A stretch of 64,000 nucleotides of DNA from Luteimicrobium sp049844995. GTDB taxonomy: Bacteria; Actinomycetota; Actinomycetes; Actinomycetales; Cellulomonadaceae. Below are positions 8,259 through 17,364 of this stretch, in pieces. The position numbers and the translations under genes are program-made. Numbering within the stretch: the stretch's first letter is position 1; every line of letters begins with the position of its first letter. Under the pieces are notes generated by a model. That model was not told the DNA's origin. It did no database searches and saw only the letters and a program-made list of their open reading frames with translations. Location of the stretch: positions 558,001-622,000 of the forward strand of contig NZ_JBNCMC010000003.1 in the NCBI RefSeq assembly GCF_049844995.1, given 5' to 3'.

Positions 8259-9353
8259 TCAGGCCGGAGGCACCGGAGCAGGTTCGAGTTCCATCTCAAG
8301 ACTGTGGCACCCGCATCGTGGATGCGGGTGCCACCGTCGTATCCGGGGCACGGCGGCCGGCAGCCGGACCTCCAGGCTCGCGGCGAGGGCCGTGGTCGGG
8401 AGGCCGTCGAGGTGGGCGAGCACCTGCCCGGCGGCGAGCGCGGCGGCGGTCGTCGCGGTGACGGTCTCCTCGGGCGCTGCGGCGCCCTCGTAGCGCTGGC
8501 GGAGCTGCACGGCCATGGTCGGCCAGCGGGAGTCGGCGTCGCGGTGGTGCAGGTCGACGCAGCGCAGGCACGGGCCGCGGCCGGGGACGACGAGCGGCCC
8601 GACGACGGCGCCCGCCTCCTCGATCACGACGGCCAGGTGGTCGGTGCCGGCGCCGACGAGCCGGGTGGCCCGGGCGACGTCGGGCGCACGGTGGCTGACG
8701 AGGACGACCAGGTCAGGGTCGCCGGACGTGGCGTCCGCGCCGGTGCGGACCGCGGTGGCGGGCGAGGAGGCCGCGACGTGGGCGGCGACTGCGGCGTCCC
8801 GGCGCCGCCCGACGTCCGCGAGGACGAGGCCCCCGACGCCGACGTCGGTCCCCAGCACGGGCCGCGCGTCGTGCAGGAGCAGCGTCCCGACGCCCGCCGC
8901 GGCGAGCGCCTGGGCGACGCCGGCGCCCGTGCGTCCGGTGCCCGCGACGAGCACCGAGCGTTCGGCCCGCCGTTCGAGCACCTCGTGACCGGGCCGGGCG
9001 TGGACGGCACCGAGCGCGGGCGCGTCGCCCGCGCCCGCGCCGGGTGCGGTGACGGGAGCGGACCGGCGGGGGCGGGACGTGACGCCCGCGCGCTCGAGGG
9101 CGGCGACGAGGTCGCGGGCGCGAGCGCGGTCCACGCCCGCCCGCGCGGCGGACGCGAGGAGCGGCTTGTCGCCGGTGGTGGACAGCCAGCGGGTCTCGTG
9201 CGGCGCGAGCCCCTCGAGCCGCACGGCGGTGCGGGGGTCGGAGCCCAGCTGGAGCTCGCCGGTCGACCGCCACAGGACCTCGAGCTCGGGACGCAGCCGG
9301 AGCCGCTCGAGCGGTCCGGACGCGGGCGGCGTGCGTGTGGGGCTGGCGGTCAC
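8259..9353 (-). CDS. ThiF/E1-like adenylyltransferase-fold protein
   Basis: A 364-residue protein with an N-terminal winged-helix-like segment and a central Rossmann region (SVLVAGTGRTGAGVAQALAAAGVGTLLLHD) as in ThiF/MoeB/E1 proteins. Four cysteines, CLRC and the C-terminal CGC plus neighbouring positions, could hold zinc as in that superfamily. GTG at 9353 has GGAGGT just upstream. Similar proteins next to whiB7 and uvrD2 in actinobacteria are annotated as ThiF family or as leader-peptide-binding proteins of modified peptide pathways. No precursor peptide is visible nearby, so that role is unproven. It converges with whiB7 (23 bp gap). Confidence 0.7.
   Translation of the reverse strand: MTASPTRTPPASGPLERLRLRPELEVLWRSTGELQLGSDPRTAVRLEGLAPHETRWLSTTGDKPLLASAARAGVDRARARDLVAALERAGVTSRPRRSAPVTAPGAGAGDAPALGAVHARPGHEVLERRAERSVLVAGTGRTGAGVAQALAAAGVGTLLLHDARPVLGTDVGVGGLVLADVGRRRDAAVAAHVAASSPATAVRTGADATSGDPDLVVLVSHRAPDVARATRLVGAGTDHLAVVIEEAGAVVGPLVVPGRGPCLRCVDLHHRDADSRWPTMAVQLRQRYEGAAAPEETVTATTAAALAAGQVLAHLDGLPTTALAASLEVRLPAAVPRIRRWHPHPRCGCHSLEMELEPAPVPPA
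8304..8334. terminator. Perfect 14-bp hairpin inside the 3' end of the ThiF-like gene
   Basis: GTGGCACCCGCATC (8304-8317) and its exact complement at 8321-8334 enclose a 3-nt loop. The hairpin lies 69 nt downstream of the whiB7 stop, within the codons for the WHPHPRCGC region of the convergent gene. It may end the whiB7 transcript. There is no U-tract, so strength is uncertain. Confidence 0.45.
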
Positions 9354-9518
9354 GGCGACCTCCGTGGGGGCGGGCTTCGGGTGGGGCCCACGGTCGCACG
9401 TCCCGGCCGCCGGGCGCGGCGTCATCCACAGGTACCTGCGGCGTCCGGGCTGGTGAGGGGCCCGACGCGCCCGGCCGCGGTCCTTCCGCCGCACGTCAGG
9501 GCCGGTTATGGTCAGGAC

Positions 9519-10025
9519 GTGGCCGACGTCACGCGCACGGTCGAGGTGCGACGCAGCCGGCGGCGGGTCAGCACGGTCAGCGCGTACCGCGACGGCGAGC
9601 GCACGATCGTCGCTATCCCGGCGCGCTTCTCGCGCGCCCAGGAACGCGAGTGGGTCGAGCGGATGCTGGCCCGCCTCGAGGAGAAGGAGCAGCGGCGTCG
9701 GCCGTCCGACGAGCAGCTCCTGCAGCGCGCCACCGAGCTCTCGGACCGATACCTGGACGGTCGGGCGCGTCCCGCGAGCGTCCGGTGGTCGAGCAACCAG
9801 GGCCGACGCTGGGGCTCGTGCACGCTGCTCGACGGCTCGATCCGGATCTCCGACCGGGTGCAGGGCATGCCGAGCTGGGTCCTCGACTACGTCCTGCTGC
9901 ACGAGCTCGCGCACCTGCTCCACGCCGGCCACGGGCCCGAGTTCTGGGAGCTGCTCGAGGCCTACCCGCGCACCGAGCGGGCGCGCGGGTACCTCGAGGG
10001 CGTCACGTTCGGGAAGTCCTCCTAG
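9519..10025 (+). CDS. YgjP-like (DUF45) zinc metallopeptidase
   Basis: A 168-residue protein with the zinc-binding HELAHLLHAGHGPEFW (HExxH plus a downstream His) near residues 125-145 and the family segment RWGSCTLLDGSIRIS before it. These are the two signatures of the YgjP/DUF45 metallopeptidases, found alone or with helicase/nuclease systems. GTG at 9519 gives VADVTRTVEVRRS, the usual start. No signal peptide is visible, so it should act in the cytoplasm. Gene is divergent from the ThiF-like gene. Physiological substrate unknown. Confidence 0.88.
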   Translation: MADVTRTVEVRRSRRRVSTVSAYRDGERTIVAIPARFSRAQEREWVERMLARLEEKEQRRRPSDEQLLQRATELSDRYLDGRARPASVRWSSNQGRRWGSCTLLDGSIRISDRVQGMPSWVLDYVLLHELAHLLHAGHGPEFWELLEAYPRTERARGYLEGVTFGKSS

Positions 10026-10044
10026 CCGGCGTAGGCACCGCGCG

Positions 10045-11559
10045 TCAGGCGCGGGGTGCGTCCCCGCCGTCGCCGGGCGCGTCGTGGCCGGTGTCGGCGC
10101 CGGGCGCGTCCCCGGATCCGTCGGATCCCGTCCCGTCGCCCAGGATCTCCGCGAGCGCGGCGTCGAGGTCCGCGGACGACTCGGCCGCCTCGCTGCGCCG
10201 AGAGGCGTAGCCGGCGGGGTCGTCGAGATCCTCGGCGGTGGGGAGCAGGTCCGGGTGGTCCCACACGTGGTCCCGCGCCTCAGGCCCCTGGTCCGCGCCG
10301 ATGCGCGCCCACAGCGTGGCCGCGTCCCGCGACCGGCGGGGCCGCAGCTCCAGCCCGACGAGCGTCGCGAACGTCTGCTCCGCGGGGCCGCCCGCGGCGC
10401 GGCGCCGGCGCAGCATCTCGCGCAGCGGCACGGCGTGCGGGAGCTGGGGGAGCGCGGCGGTCGCGGTGACCTCGTCGACCCAGCCCTCGACGAGCGCGAG
10501 CGTCGTCTCCAGCCGGGCGAGGGTCGCGGTCTGCTCCGGGGTGTGCTGGGGGCCGAACACGCCGCCGCCCGACAGCGCCGCGCGCAGGGCGTCCATGTCG
10601 GACAGGTCGACGTCGGCGACCTTCTCCTCGAGCGCCTGGACGTCGATCGTGATGCCGCGGGCGTACGCCTCGACGAGCCCCAGCAGGTGCGCGCGCAGCC
10701 ACGGCACGTGCGTGAAGAGGCGGGCGTGCGCTGCCTCGCGCAGCGCGAGGTAGAGGCGGACCTCCTCGAGCGGCGCGTCGAGACCCTCGGCGAAGTCGGC
10801 GACGTTGCGGGGGAGCAGGACGGTCGACGGCTCGTCGAGGAGCGGCAGGCCGATGTCCGTCGCGCCGAAGACCTCGCGCGACAGCGTGCCCGCGGCCTGC
10901 CCGACCTGCATGCCGAACATCGCGCTGCCCATCGACCGCATCATCGTCGCGGGGTCGAGCCCCGACAGGCCGCTCAGGGCGCCCGGCGGCAGACCGGGGA
11001 TGCTGAGCTCGGGCAGGCCGGTCTCGCCCTCGGGCAGGTCCCCGAGCTGGTCGGCGAGGATCCCGGACAGGGCGTCCGCCATCGACGCGGCGACGGGCGC
11101 AGCGAGCGTGTTCCACGCCGGAAGCGTGCGCTCGACCCACTCCGACCGGCTCCACGCGGCGCGCGCCCCGCCCGCGGGCGGGAGCTCGGTCGCGGTGTCG
11201 AGCCACAGGTCGGCCACGGTCAGCGCGTCGACGACGGCGCGCGCCTCGCCCGCGGTGACCACCGGGTCGCCGCCGGTCACCGCGACCTGGCGGGCGACGT
11301 CGTGCGCGAGGTCCGCGTTGACGGGACCGGCGCCGGGCTGCGTGAGCATGCGCTGGACGCGCTCGAGGATGGGCCCGAGCAGCTGCGGGTTGGCGGCGAG
11401 CTCGGAGCTGGCGCCCAGCGCCTCGGGGTCGAAGCCGTGGGCGCGCAGCTCACGCATCGCCTCGTCCGCGTCGGCGCCGAAGACGGAGCGCAGAAGCTCC
11501 TCCCAGCCGGACCGGTCGGGCGATCCGCCGCGCGCGGCGTCGTCGGGCAGGTCGGTCAT
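10045..11559 (-). CDS. Zinc-dependent metalloprotease, DUF2342 family
   Basis: A 504-residue protein of the actinobacterial zincin-like DUF2342 family. Recognisable segments are the FGMQVGQAAGTLS helix, ALREAAHARLFTHVPWLRAHL, which holds the metal-binding EAAHxRL motif, and the C-terminal DLLPTAEDLDDP. Family members sit beside the PDZ/Lon-like and UPF0182 genes in many actinobacteria, as here. The last 40 residues are low-complexity Asp/Gly/Ala. Function is unknown beyond the predicted peptidase fold. ATG at 11559 has a close GGAG. Confidence 0.88.
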   Translation of the reverse strand: MTDLPDDAARGGSPDRSGWEELLRSVFGADADEAMRELRAHGFDPEALGASSELAANPQLLGPILERVQRMLTQPGAGPVNADLAHDVARQVAVTGGDPVVTAGEARAVVDALTVADLWLDTATELPPAGGARAAWSRSEWVERTLPAWNTLAAPVAASMADALSGILADQLGDLPEGETGLPELSIPGLPPGALSGLSGLDPATMMRSMGSAMFGMQVGQAAGTLSREVFGATDIGLPLLDEPSTVLLPRNVADFAEGLDAPLEEVRLYLALREAAHARLFTHVPWLRAHLLGLVEAYARGITIDVQALEEKVADVDLSDMDALRAALSGGGVFGPQHTPEQTATLARLETTLALVEGWVDEVTATAALPQLPHAVPLREMLRRRRAAGGPAEQTFATLVGLELRPRRSRDAATLWARIGADQGPEARDHVWDHPDLLPTAEDLDDPAGYASRRSEAAESSADLDAALAEILGDGTGSDGSGDAPGADTGHDAPGDGGDAPRA

Positions 11560-11732
11560 GACTCCTCCAGGGAAGATCCGCGGTTGCGCCTGTCGCCGGT
11601 GTTATCTTGGCCATATCGTGCCGTCAGGGGCGGGTGGGCATCGACAAGGGCCAGACGACGACAACGGTCGTCGGCGGCTCCGTTCGTCCTTCACCGTAGC
11701 CGCTGCGGGGGCTGTGAGGGTGGAGGTGAGCC

Positions 11733-12812
11733 GTGGTCGGCACACGACTTCGCTCTCAGCGCAGCCCGGACGACGCCGCCGCTGACGGCCCCGGTGGAGC
11801 GCACGACCGCGTGGTCGTCGTGGGCGAGGGACGGCTCGCCGAACGCCTCGCCGTCGGCCTCGGGGCCACCCACGTGCCGGAGCTTCCCGACGACCCCACG
11901 GACCTGCTGCGCGACGCCGGCGCCCTCGTCGCCCTCGGCCACACGGCCGACTTCGCCCTCGAGACGACCGAGCGGAACCGGCGCGACCGCCTCGTCGAGC
12001 AGGCGCGCCGCGCGGCCAGGGCCGTGGCCGAGCACGGGCTCCACGGCGTCGTCGTGAGCTCGGCGATGGTGTGCGGGGCGGCGCCGGGCAGGCCCGTCAT
12101 CGTCGACGACGAGCCGCGCGACGAGGTGGCGTCCACGTCGCCGGGCGTCGTCGGCCGGATCGCCGCGTTCGAGCGGGCCTTCGAGGCGGAGCTGTCGACG
12201 GCCGGCGAGGGCGACCACCGGTCGACGATCCTGCGCTGCGCCGCGCTCGTCGGCCCGGGTGTCGACACGCTCGTCACCCGGCACTTCGAGGCTCCCCGGC
12301 TGCTCGTGGTCCGCGACGCCGCGCGGGGCTGGCAGCTCCTCCACCTCGACGACCTCGTGACCGCCGTCCGGACGACGCTTGGCCACGGCCTCGCGGGCGT
12401 GCTCACGGTGGGCCCCGTGCGCGACGACGGGACGCCCGACGCTCTGACGTCGGACGAGGTGGCCGAGCTGTCGGGCCGGCGCCTGCTCACGCTGCCGGCG
12501 TCGACGGCCTTCGCGCTCGCGGAGAGCCTGCACCGCGTCGGGGCGGTCCCGGCGCCGCCCGACGAGCTGGCGTTCGCGGTCTATCCGTGGACCGTCGACC
12601 CCGCCCGACTCGTGGCCGCGGGCTGGCGCTCGTCCTGGTCGTCGGCCCGCTGCGTGGGCGTGCTCGTCGAGGGGCTGCGGTCCGGCCTGACGCTCGCCGG
12701 GCGCCGGGTCGGGGCGCGGGACGCCGCCGCCCTGGGCGCCGCGGGGGCCGCCGTCGCCCTTCTCGGCACGGCCGCGGTGTGGCGGCAGGCTCGCGGGCAC
12801 GGCCACCGGTGA
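11733..12812 (+). CDS. NAD(P)-binding epimerase-like (SDR-type) protein
   Basis: A 359-residue protein with a Rossmann-type start (VVVVGEGRLAERLAVGLGA), a VVVSSAMVCGAAPG segment resembling the epimerase strand before the active site, and LHLDDLVTAVRTTLGHGLAGVLTVGP, typical of NAD-dependent epimerase/dehydratase C-terminal halves. The glycine motif is atypical (GEGRLAE) and no YxxxK is obvious, so catalysis is doubtful. GTG at 11733 follows GGAGGTGAGCC. It is divergent from the DUF2342 gene and followed by the PDZ protease gene. Role unknown; it may regulate rather than catalyse. Confidence 0.65.
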   Translation: MVGTRLRSQRSPDDAAADGPGGAHDRVVVVGEGRLAERLAVGLGATHVPELPDDPTDLLRDAGALVALGHTADFALETTERNRRDRLVEQARRAARAVAEHGLHGVVVSSAMVCGAAPGRPVIVDDEPRDEVASTSPGVVGRIAAFERAFEAELSTAGEGDHRSTILRCAALVGPGVDTLVTRHFEAPRLLVVRDAARGWQLLHLDDLVTAVRTTLGHGLAGVLTVGPVRDDGTPDALTSDEVAELSGRRLLTLPASTAFALAESLHRVGAVPAPPDELAFAVYPWTVDPARLVAAGWRSSWSSARCVGVLVEGLRSGLTLAGRRVGARDAAALGAAGAAVALLGTAAVWRQARGHGHR

Positions 12813-12906
12813 CGTCCGCGCCGGAGCGCCGGTTCGCGTCCTCCCAGGTTTCTCCGCCAGGATGTCCCCTGTGTCCGGACCGGTGAGCCCGCAGGGGGGC
12901 GGCAGC

Positions 12907-13983
12907 ATGCCGTCGACCGAGGCCGGTCCGGTCGTCACGCCGCGGACCCGCACGCTGTCGTGGGCCGGGCTGCTCACCGTCGTGCTGCTCGCGGTGCTCG
13001 TGTTCCTGCCCGCGCCGTTCGTGGTCAACAGCCCCGGCCCGACGTTCGACACGCTCGGCACGTCCGGCGGCAAGCCGGTCCTGCAGATCTCGGGGGCCAA
13101 GACCTACCCGACGACCGGCGAGCTCCGGCTGGTCACCGTCCTCGAGGCGGGCGGCCCCGGCTACGCGGTCACGCTCGACCAGGCCGTCGAGGGCTGGTTC
13201 CGCAAGGACACCGTGCTGCTGCCGCGCGACCTCGTGTTCCCGCCGGGGACGACGCAGGAGCAGGAGCAGCAGGAGTCCCACCAGCAGATGGTCTCCTCGC
13301 AGGAGTCCGCGACCGTCGCAGCCCTGACCGAGGTCGGCTACGAGGTCCCCGCGACGCTGACCGTCGTGGGTGCCGTCCCCGGCTCCGGCGCGGTGGGCGT
13401 CGTGGAGAAGGGCGACGTCGTCACGACGTTCGACGGCAAGCCCGTCACCACCTACACGGCCCTGCTCACCGCGCTCGACGACACGACGCCCGGCGACACC
13501 GTGACCCTGGGCGTCACCCGCGGCGGGGCGAGCAAGGATCTCACCGTCAAGACGTCGCGCGCCGCGGACGGCAACGCGCAGCTCGGCGTCTACATCGACC
13601 CGAAGTTCGACTTCCCGGTCGACGTCACGATCAACCTCGCCAACGTCGGCGGGCCGAGCGCCGGCCTCATGTTCTCGCTCGGGATCGTCGACAAGCTCAC
13701 CTCCGCGGACCTCGCGAAGGACAAGACCGTCGCCGGCACGGGCACGATCGACGTCGACGGCACCGTCGGGGCCATCGGCGGCATCCGGCAGAAGATGGTC
13801 GGGGCCCGGCGCGACGGCGCGACCTGGTTCCTCGCGCCCAAGACGAACTGCGACGAGGTCGTCGGCTACGTGCCGGACGGCATGCACGTCCTCTCCGTCG
13901 GCACGCTGCACGAGGCCCGCGCGGACCTGCTGTCGATCCAGCGCGGCACCGCCTCCGGGCTGCCCACCTGCCAGGGGCCCTGA
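12907..13983 (+). CDS. Membrane-anchored PDZ domain protease with Lon-like (S16) catalytic domain
   Basis: A 358-residue protein with one N-terminal membrane helix (near residues 17-38), a central PDZ domain (VVGAVPGSGAVGVVEKGDVVTTFDGKPV) and a C-terminal S16 domain. The S16 dyad is visible: the serine in GGPSAGLMFSLGI and the lysine in GGIRQKMVGA. It matches the YlbL / Rv3194c family, extracytoplasmic in orientation. ATG at 12907 was chosen because AGGGGGG precedes it by 7 nt; an in-frame ATG at 12862 has no good ribosome-binding site. It precedes the UPF0182 gene, as in M. tuberculosis. Confidence 0.9.
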   Translation: MPSTEAGPVVTPRTRTLSWAGLLTVVLLAVLVFLPAPFVVNSPGPTFDTLGTSGGKPVLQISGAKTYPTTGELRLVTVLEAGGPGYAVTLDQAVEGWFRKDTVLLPRDLVFPPGTTQEQEQQESHQQMVSSQESATVAALTEVGYEVPATLTVVGAVPGSGAVGVVEKGDVVTTFDGKPVTTYTALLTALDDTTPGDTVTLGVTRGGASKDLTVKTSRAADGNAQLGVYIDPKFDFPVDVTINLANVGGPSAGLMFSLGIVDKLTSADLAKDKTVAGTGTIDVDGTVGAIGGIRQKMVGARRDGATWFLAPKTNCDEVVGYVPDGMHVLSVGTLHEARADLLSIQRGTASGLPTCQGP

Positions 13984-14110
13984 CCCCGCAGCCCCCGGCC
14001 CGCGACGACGCCGCGGACGGCTCTTACCGACCCGTCCCGATCCGTCCACCTGTGGGAGCCTGGGGGCAGCCGCACGAGACCCCGCGTCCCAGCCATCCGA
14101 AGAGGTCGCC

Positions 14111-17100
14111 TTGTCCTTCGCCTCGTCCCCGTCCCAACCCCGCCGGCCCGCGCCCGGCCCTCGCACCCGACGGCGCAGCCCCCTCCTGATCACGCTCCTC
14201 GTCCTCGTGGCCGTCGTCGTGCTCGTGGTGGTGGCCTCCCAGCTCGGGACCGAGGTGCTGTGGTTCCGGCAGCTCGGCTTCGGCCACGTCCTGCTGACCG
14301 AGTGGGGCACCCGGCTCGTCCTGTTCCTGCTGGGCTTCCTCGTCATGGGGGGCGCGCTCTACGCGTCGATCGCCGTCGCCTACCGCAACCGGCCGCTCTA
14401 CGCGCCGAGCACGCCCGAGCAGGCGACGCTCGACCAGTACCGCGAGGCGATCGAGCCGCTGCGCCGCGTCGTCACGATCGGCCTGCCCATCCTCATCGGC
14501 CTGTTCGCGGGCGCGTCCGCCGCGGGCGCCTGGAAGAAGGTCCAGCTCGCGCTGCACTCCCAGTCCTTCGGGACCAAGGACCCGCAGTTCCACCTCGACC
14601 TCGGCTTCTACGTGTTCTCGCTGCCGTTCTGGCGGTTCGTCGTCGGGTTCGGGGTGGCGGTCGTCATCATCTCGGGGCTCGTCGCGATCGTCACGCACTA
14701 CCTCTACGGCGGCATCCGGGTGGGCGCCAGCGCCGGCGGTCGCCTCGCCACGACGCGGGCGGCCCGGGTGCAGCTCTCGCTCACCGCGGCCGCGCTGCTC
14801 CTGCTCATGGCGGCGAACTACTGGCTCGACCGGTACTCGCTGCTCACGAAGAACGGCACCGACTTCGCGGGGGCGGGCTACACCGACGTCAACGCGGTCT
14901 TCCCGTCCAAGCTGATCCTCGCGGGGATCGCGGCGCTCGTGGCGGTCATCTTCATCATCACGGCGTTCCGCGGGGACTGGCGGCTCCCTGTCATCGGCGT
15001 CGGGCTCATGGTCGTCGCAGCGATCGCGATCGGGGGCATCTACCCGGCGGTCGTGCAGCGCTTCACGGTCAACCCGAACGAGCAGGCCAAGGAGTCGCCG
15101 TACATCCAGCGGAACATCGACGCGACCAAGACGGCGTTCGGCCTCGACGACGTCGACGACCAGCCCTACAAGGCGACGACGACGGCGCAGAAGGGCGCCC
15201 TCAAGGCGGACTCACAGACCACCGCGCAGATCCGGCTGCTCGACCCACAGATCGTCAGCCCGTCGTTCCGCCAGCTCCAGCAGAACAAGCAGTACTACGA
15301 CTTCCCGGACACGCTCGCTGTCGACAAGTACACGATCGCCGGCAAGAGCCAGGACACCGTCATCGCGGCGCGCGAGCTCAACCTCGCTGGCCTGGGTGCG
15401 GACCAGCGCAACTGGACCAACGAGCACACCGTCTACACGCACGGCTACGGCGTCGTCGCGGCCTACGGCAACACGACGACGTCGGACGGTCAGCCGGCGT
15501 TCTTCGAGCGCGACATCCCGTCGGTGGGATCCCTCGGGACGTACGAGCCGCGCATCTACTTCGGTCAGAACCTGCCGGGGTACTCGATCGTGGGGGCGCC
15601 GAAGGGCACCGCGCCGTGGGAGCTCGACTACCCGGACGACTCGTCGAACGGGCAGGTCAACTACACGTACACGGGCGACGGCGGGCCGACCATCGGCAAC
15701 TTCGCCGCCAAGGTCGCGTACGCGATCAAGTTCGGCGACGAGCAGCTGCTGTTCTCCGACCGGGTCACGTCCGACTCGCAGATCCTCTACGACCGTGACC
15801 CGCGCGAGCGCGTCCAGAAGGTTGCGCCGTACCTGACGCTCGACGGCCGGGTCTACCCGGCGGTCGTGGAGGGCCGCGTGGTGTGGATGGTCGACGGGTA
15901 CACGACCTCGAACGGCTACCCGTACTCGACGGGCACGGCGCTCGACTCGGCGACCGCCGACGCGCTGACCCAGCGGTCCACCGCGATCGCGGCGCTCGCG
16001 CCGCAGGAGGTCAACTACATCCGGAACTCCGTGAAGGCGACCGTCGACGCGTACACCGGGAAGGTGACGCTCTACGCGTTCGACGACGAGGACCCGGTGC
16101 TCAAGGCCTGGCAGTCCATCTTCCCCAACACGGTCGAGCCGATGTCGCAGATCTCCGGCGCCCTCATGAGCCACGTCCGGTACCCGGAGGACCTGTTCAA
16201 GGTCCAGCGCACGCTCCTCACGCGCTACCACGTCGAGGACGCGTCCCGGTTCTTCCTCGGGCAGGACTTCTGGAGCGTGCCCAAGGACCCGACGACGAGC
16301 TCGTCCGCGACGCCCGCGTCCTCCCAGCCGTACCAGCCGCCGTACTACCTGACGCTCCAGATGCCGGACCAGAAGTCACCGACGTTCTCCCTGACGTCGG
16401 CGTTCGTCCCAGGCGGCAACACCGACAGACAGATCCTGACCGGGTTCCTGGCGGTGGACGCCGACGCGGGCGACCAGACGGGCAAGGTGTCGTCCGGGTA
16501 CGGGAAGCTCAGGCTCCTCGAGCTGCCGCGCAACGCGACGGTGCCCGGGCCGGGTCAGGTGCAGAACAACTTCAACTCCGACCCGACCGTGTCGTCGCAG
16601 ATCACCCTGCTCAAGCAGGGCAACTCCGACGTGACGCTCGGCAACCTGCTCACCCTGCCCGTCGGCGGCGGCCTGCTCTACGTCCAGCCGGTCTACGTGC
16701 AGTCGAAGTCGGGCACGTCGTTCCCGCTGCTGCGCAAGGTCCTCGTGGGCTTCGGCGAGCAGGTCGGGTTCGCCAACACGCTCGACGAGGCGCTCAACCA
16801 GGTCTTCAAGGGCGACTCCGGCACCAGCGCCGACGACAGCAACCAGGGCACCGGCGGCACGGGGGAGGGCTCCGGCCAGACCGGCGGCACCGGCGGGACC
16901 GGGGGGACCGGCGGGAACGGCGGGACGAGCTCGGGCGCGCAGGCCCAGCTCGACTCCGCGCTCGCCGACGCCCACCAGGCGATCGAGGACGGTCAGAAGG
17001 CCCTCAGCGCCGGCGACTTCGCCGGTTACGGCCAGGCGCAGAAGCGCCTCCAGTCCGCGATCGAGGCGGCCACCAAGGCGTCCGACGAGCTGGACGGCAG

Positions 17101-17164
17101 CGGGTCCACCCCGACCGCCTCGCCGACGCCGACGCCCACGGGGACGTCGGGCTCGGGCGGCTGA
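14111..17164 (+). CDS. UPF0182 family large membrane protein
   Basis: A 1017-residue protein, usual length for UPF0182 (Rv3193c family). The first 330 residues hold about seven hydrophobic helices, starting with LLITLLVLVAVVVLVVVASQL. A large extracellular domain follows with family segments such as NEQAKESPYIQRNI, RNWTNEHTVYTHGYGVVAA and RYPEDLFKVQRTLLTRYHVED. The C-terminus has a glycine-threonine repeat tract (about 16845-16935) and a Ser/Thr/Pro tail, possibly cell-wall spanning. TTG at 14111 with AGAGG upstream gives the correct N-terminus. Function unknown. Confidence 0.93.
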   Translation: MSFASSPSQPRRPAPGPRTRRRSPLLITLLVLVAVVVLVVVASQLGTEVLWFRQLGFGHVLLTEWGTRLVLFLLGFLVMGGALYASIAVAYRNRPLYAPSTPEQATLDQYREAIEPLRRVVTIGLPILIGLFAGASAAGAWKKVQLALHSQSFGTKDPQFHLDLGFYVFSLPFWRFVVGFGVAVVIISGLVAIVTHYLYGGIRVGASAGGRLATTRAARVQLSLTAAALLLLMAANYWLDRYSLLTKNGTDFAGAGYTDVNAVFPSKLILAGIAALVAVIFIITAFRGDWRLPVIGVGLMVVAAIAIGGIYPAVVQRFTVNPNEQAKESPYIQRNIDATKTAFGLDDVDDQPYKATTTAQKGALKADSQTTAQIRLLDPQIVSPSFRQLQQNKQYYDFPDTLAVDKYTIAGKSQDTVIAARELNLAGLGADQRNWTNEHTVYTHGYGVVAAYGNTTTSDGQPAFFERDIPSVGSLGTYEPRIYFGQNLPGYSIVGAPKGTAPWELDYPDDSSNGQVNYTYTGDGGPTIGNFAAKVAYAIKFGDEQLLFSDRVTSDSQILYDRDPRERVQKVAPYLTLDGRVYPAVVEGRVVWMVDGYTTSNGYPYSTGTALDSATADALTQRSTAIAALAPQEVNYIRNSVKATVDAYTGKVTLYAFDDEDPVLKAWQSIFPNTVEPMSQISGALMSHVRYPEDLFKVQRTLLTRYHVEDASRFFLGQDFWSVPKDPTTSSSATPASSQPYQPPYYLTLQMPDQKSPTFSLTSAFVPGGNTDRQILTGFLAVDADAGDQTGKVSSGYGKLRLLELPRNATVPGPGQVQNNFNSDPTVSSQITLLKQGNSDVTLGNLLTLPVGGGLLYVQPVYVQSKSGTSFPLLRKVLVGFGEQVGFANTLDEALNQVFKGDSGTSADDSNQGTGGTGEGSGQTGGTGGTGGTGGNGGTSSGAQAQLDSALADAHQAIEDGQKALSAGDFAGYGQAQKRLQSAIEAATKASDELDGSGSTPTASPTPTPTGTSGSGG

Positions 17165-17188
17165 CGGGCCGCTCCCGACGCCGTGCAC

Positions 17189-17228
17189 ACGACCGGGGGC
17201 AGGCCGATTTGGTCCTGCCCCCGGTCGT
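17189..17228 (+). terminator. Hairpin terminator after the UPF0182 gene
   Basis: A perfect 15-bp stem, ACGACCGGGGGCAGG (17189-17203) with its complement at 17214-17228, around a 10-nt loop, 24 nt after the UPF0182 stop. There is no U-tract, which is common for high-GC actinobacterial terminators. Confidence 0.7.
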
Positions 17229-17238
17229 CACGTATGGT
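17209..17238 (+). promoter_or_regulatory. Predicted promoter of tRNA-fMet
   Basis: A -35-like TTGGTC (17209-17214), an 18-nt spacer and a -10-like TATGGT (17233-17238). The -10 ends 11 nt before the tRNA. The -35 lies in the loop and start of the descending arm of the preceding terminator hairpin, so the two signals share sequence. Confidence 0.5.
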
Positions 17239-17249
17239 TACGGAGTCGA

Positions 17250-17326
17250 CGCGGGGTGGAGCAGTTCGGTAGCTCGCTGGGCTCATAACCCAGAGGTCGC
17301 GGGTTCAAATCCCGCCCCCGCCACCA
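17250..17326 (+). tRNA. Initiator tRNA-fMet (CAT)
   Basis: A 77-nt cloverleaf with encoded CCA. The acceptor stem has six pairs (GCGGGG/CCCCGC) and an unpaired C1-C72. The anticodon stem has three G-C pairs (CTGGG CTCATAA CCCAG). The missing 1-72 pair and the three consecutive G-C pairs are the initiator signatures, so this is tRNA-fMet and not elongator Met. The D-arm (GAGC/GCTC) and T-arm (GCGGG TTCAAAT CCCGC) are complete. Confidence 0.97.
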
Positions 17327-17332
17327 GAGAAA

Positions 17333-17364
17333 GGCCCTCGACCGGAAGCGGTCGGGGGCCTTTC
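17333..17364 (+). terminator. Intrinsic terminator of tRNA-fMet
   Basis: A 12-bp stem, GGCCCTCGACCG with CGGTCGGGGGCC, one T-G wobble, a GAAG tetraloop, then TTTC. It starts 7 nt after the tRNA 3' CCA. Confidence 0.85.

Noticed and set aside
17250..17326. tRNA gene as a phage or ICE attachment site
   Set aside because: No integrase, no repeated tRNA 3' end and no mobile genes follow within the window.
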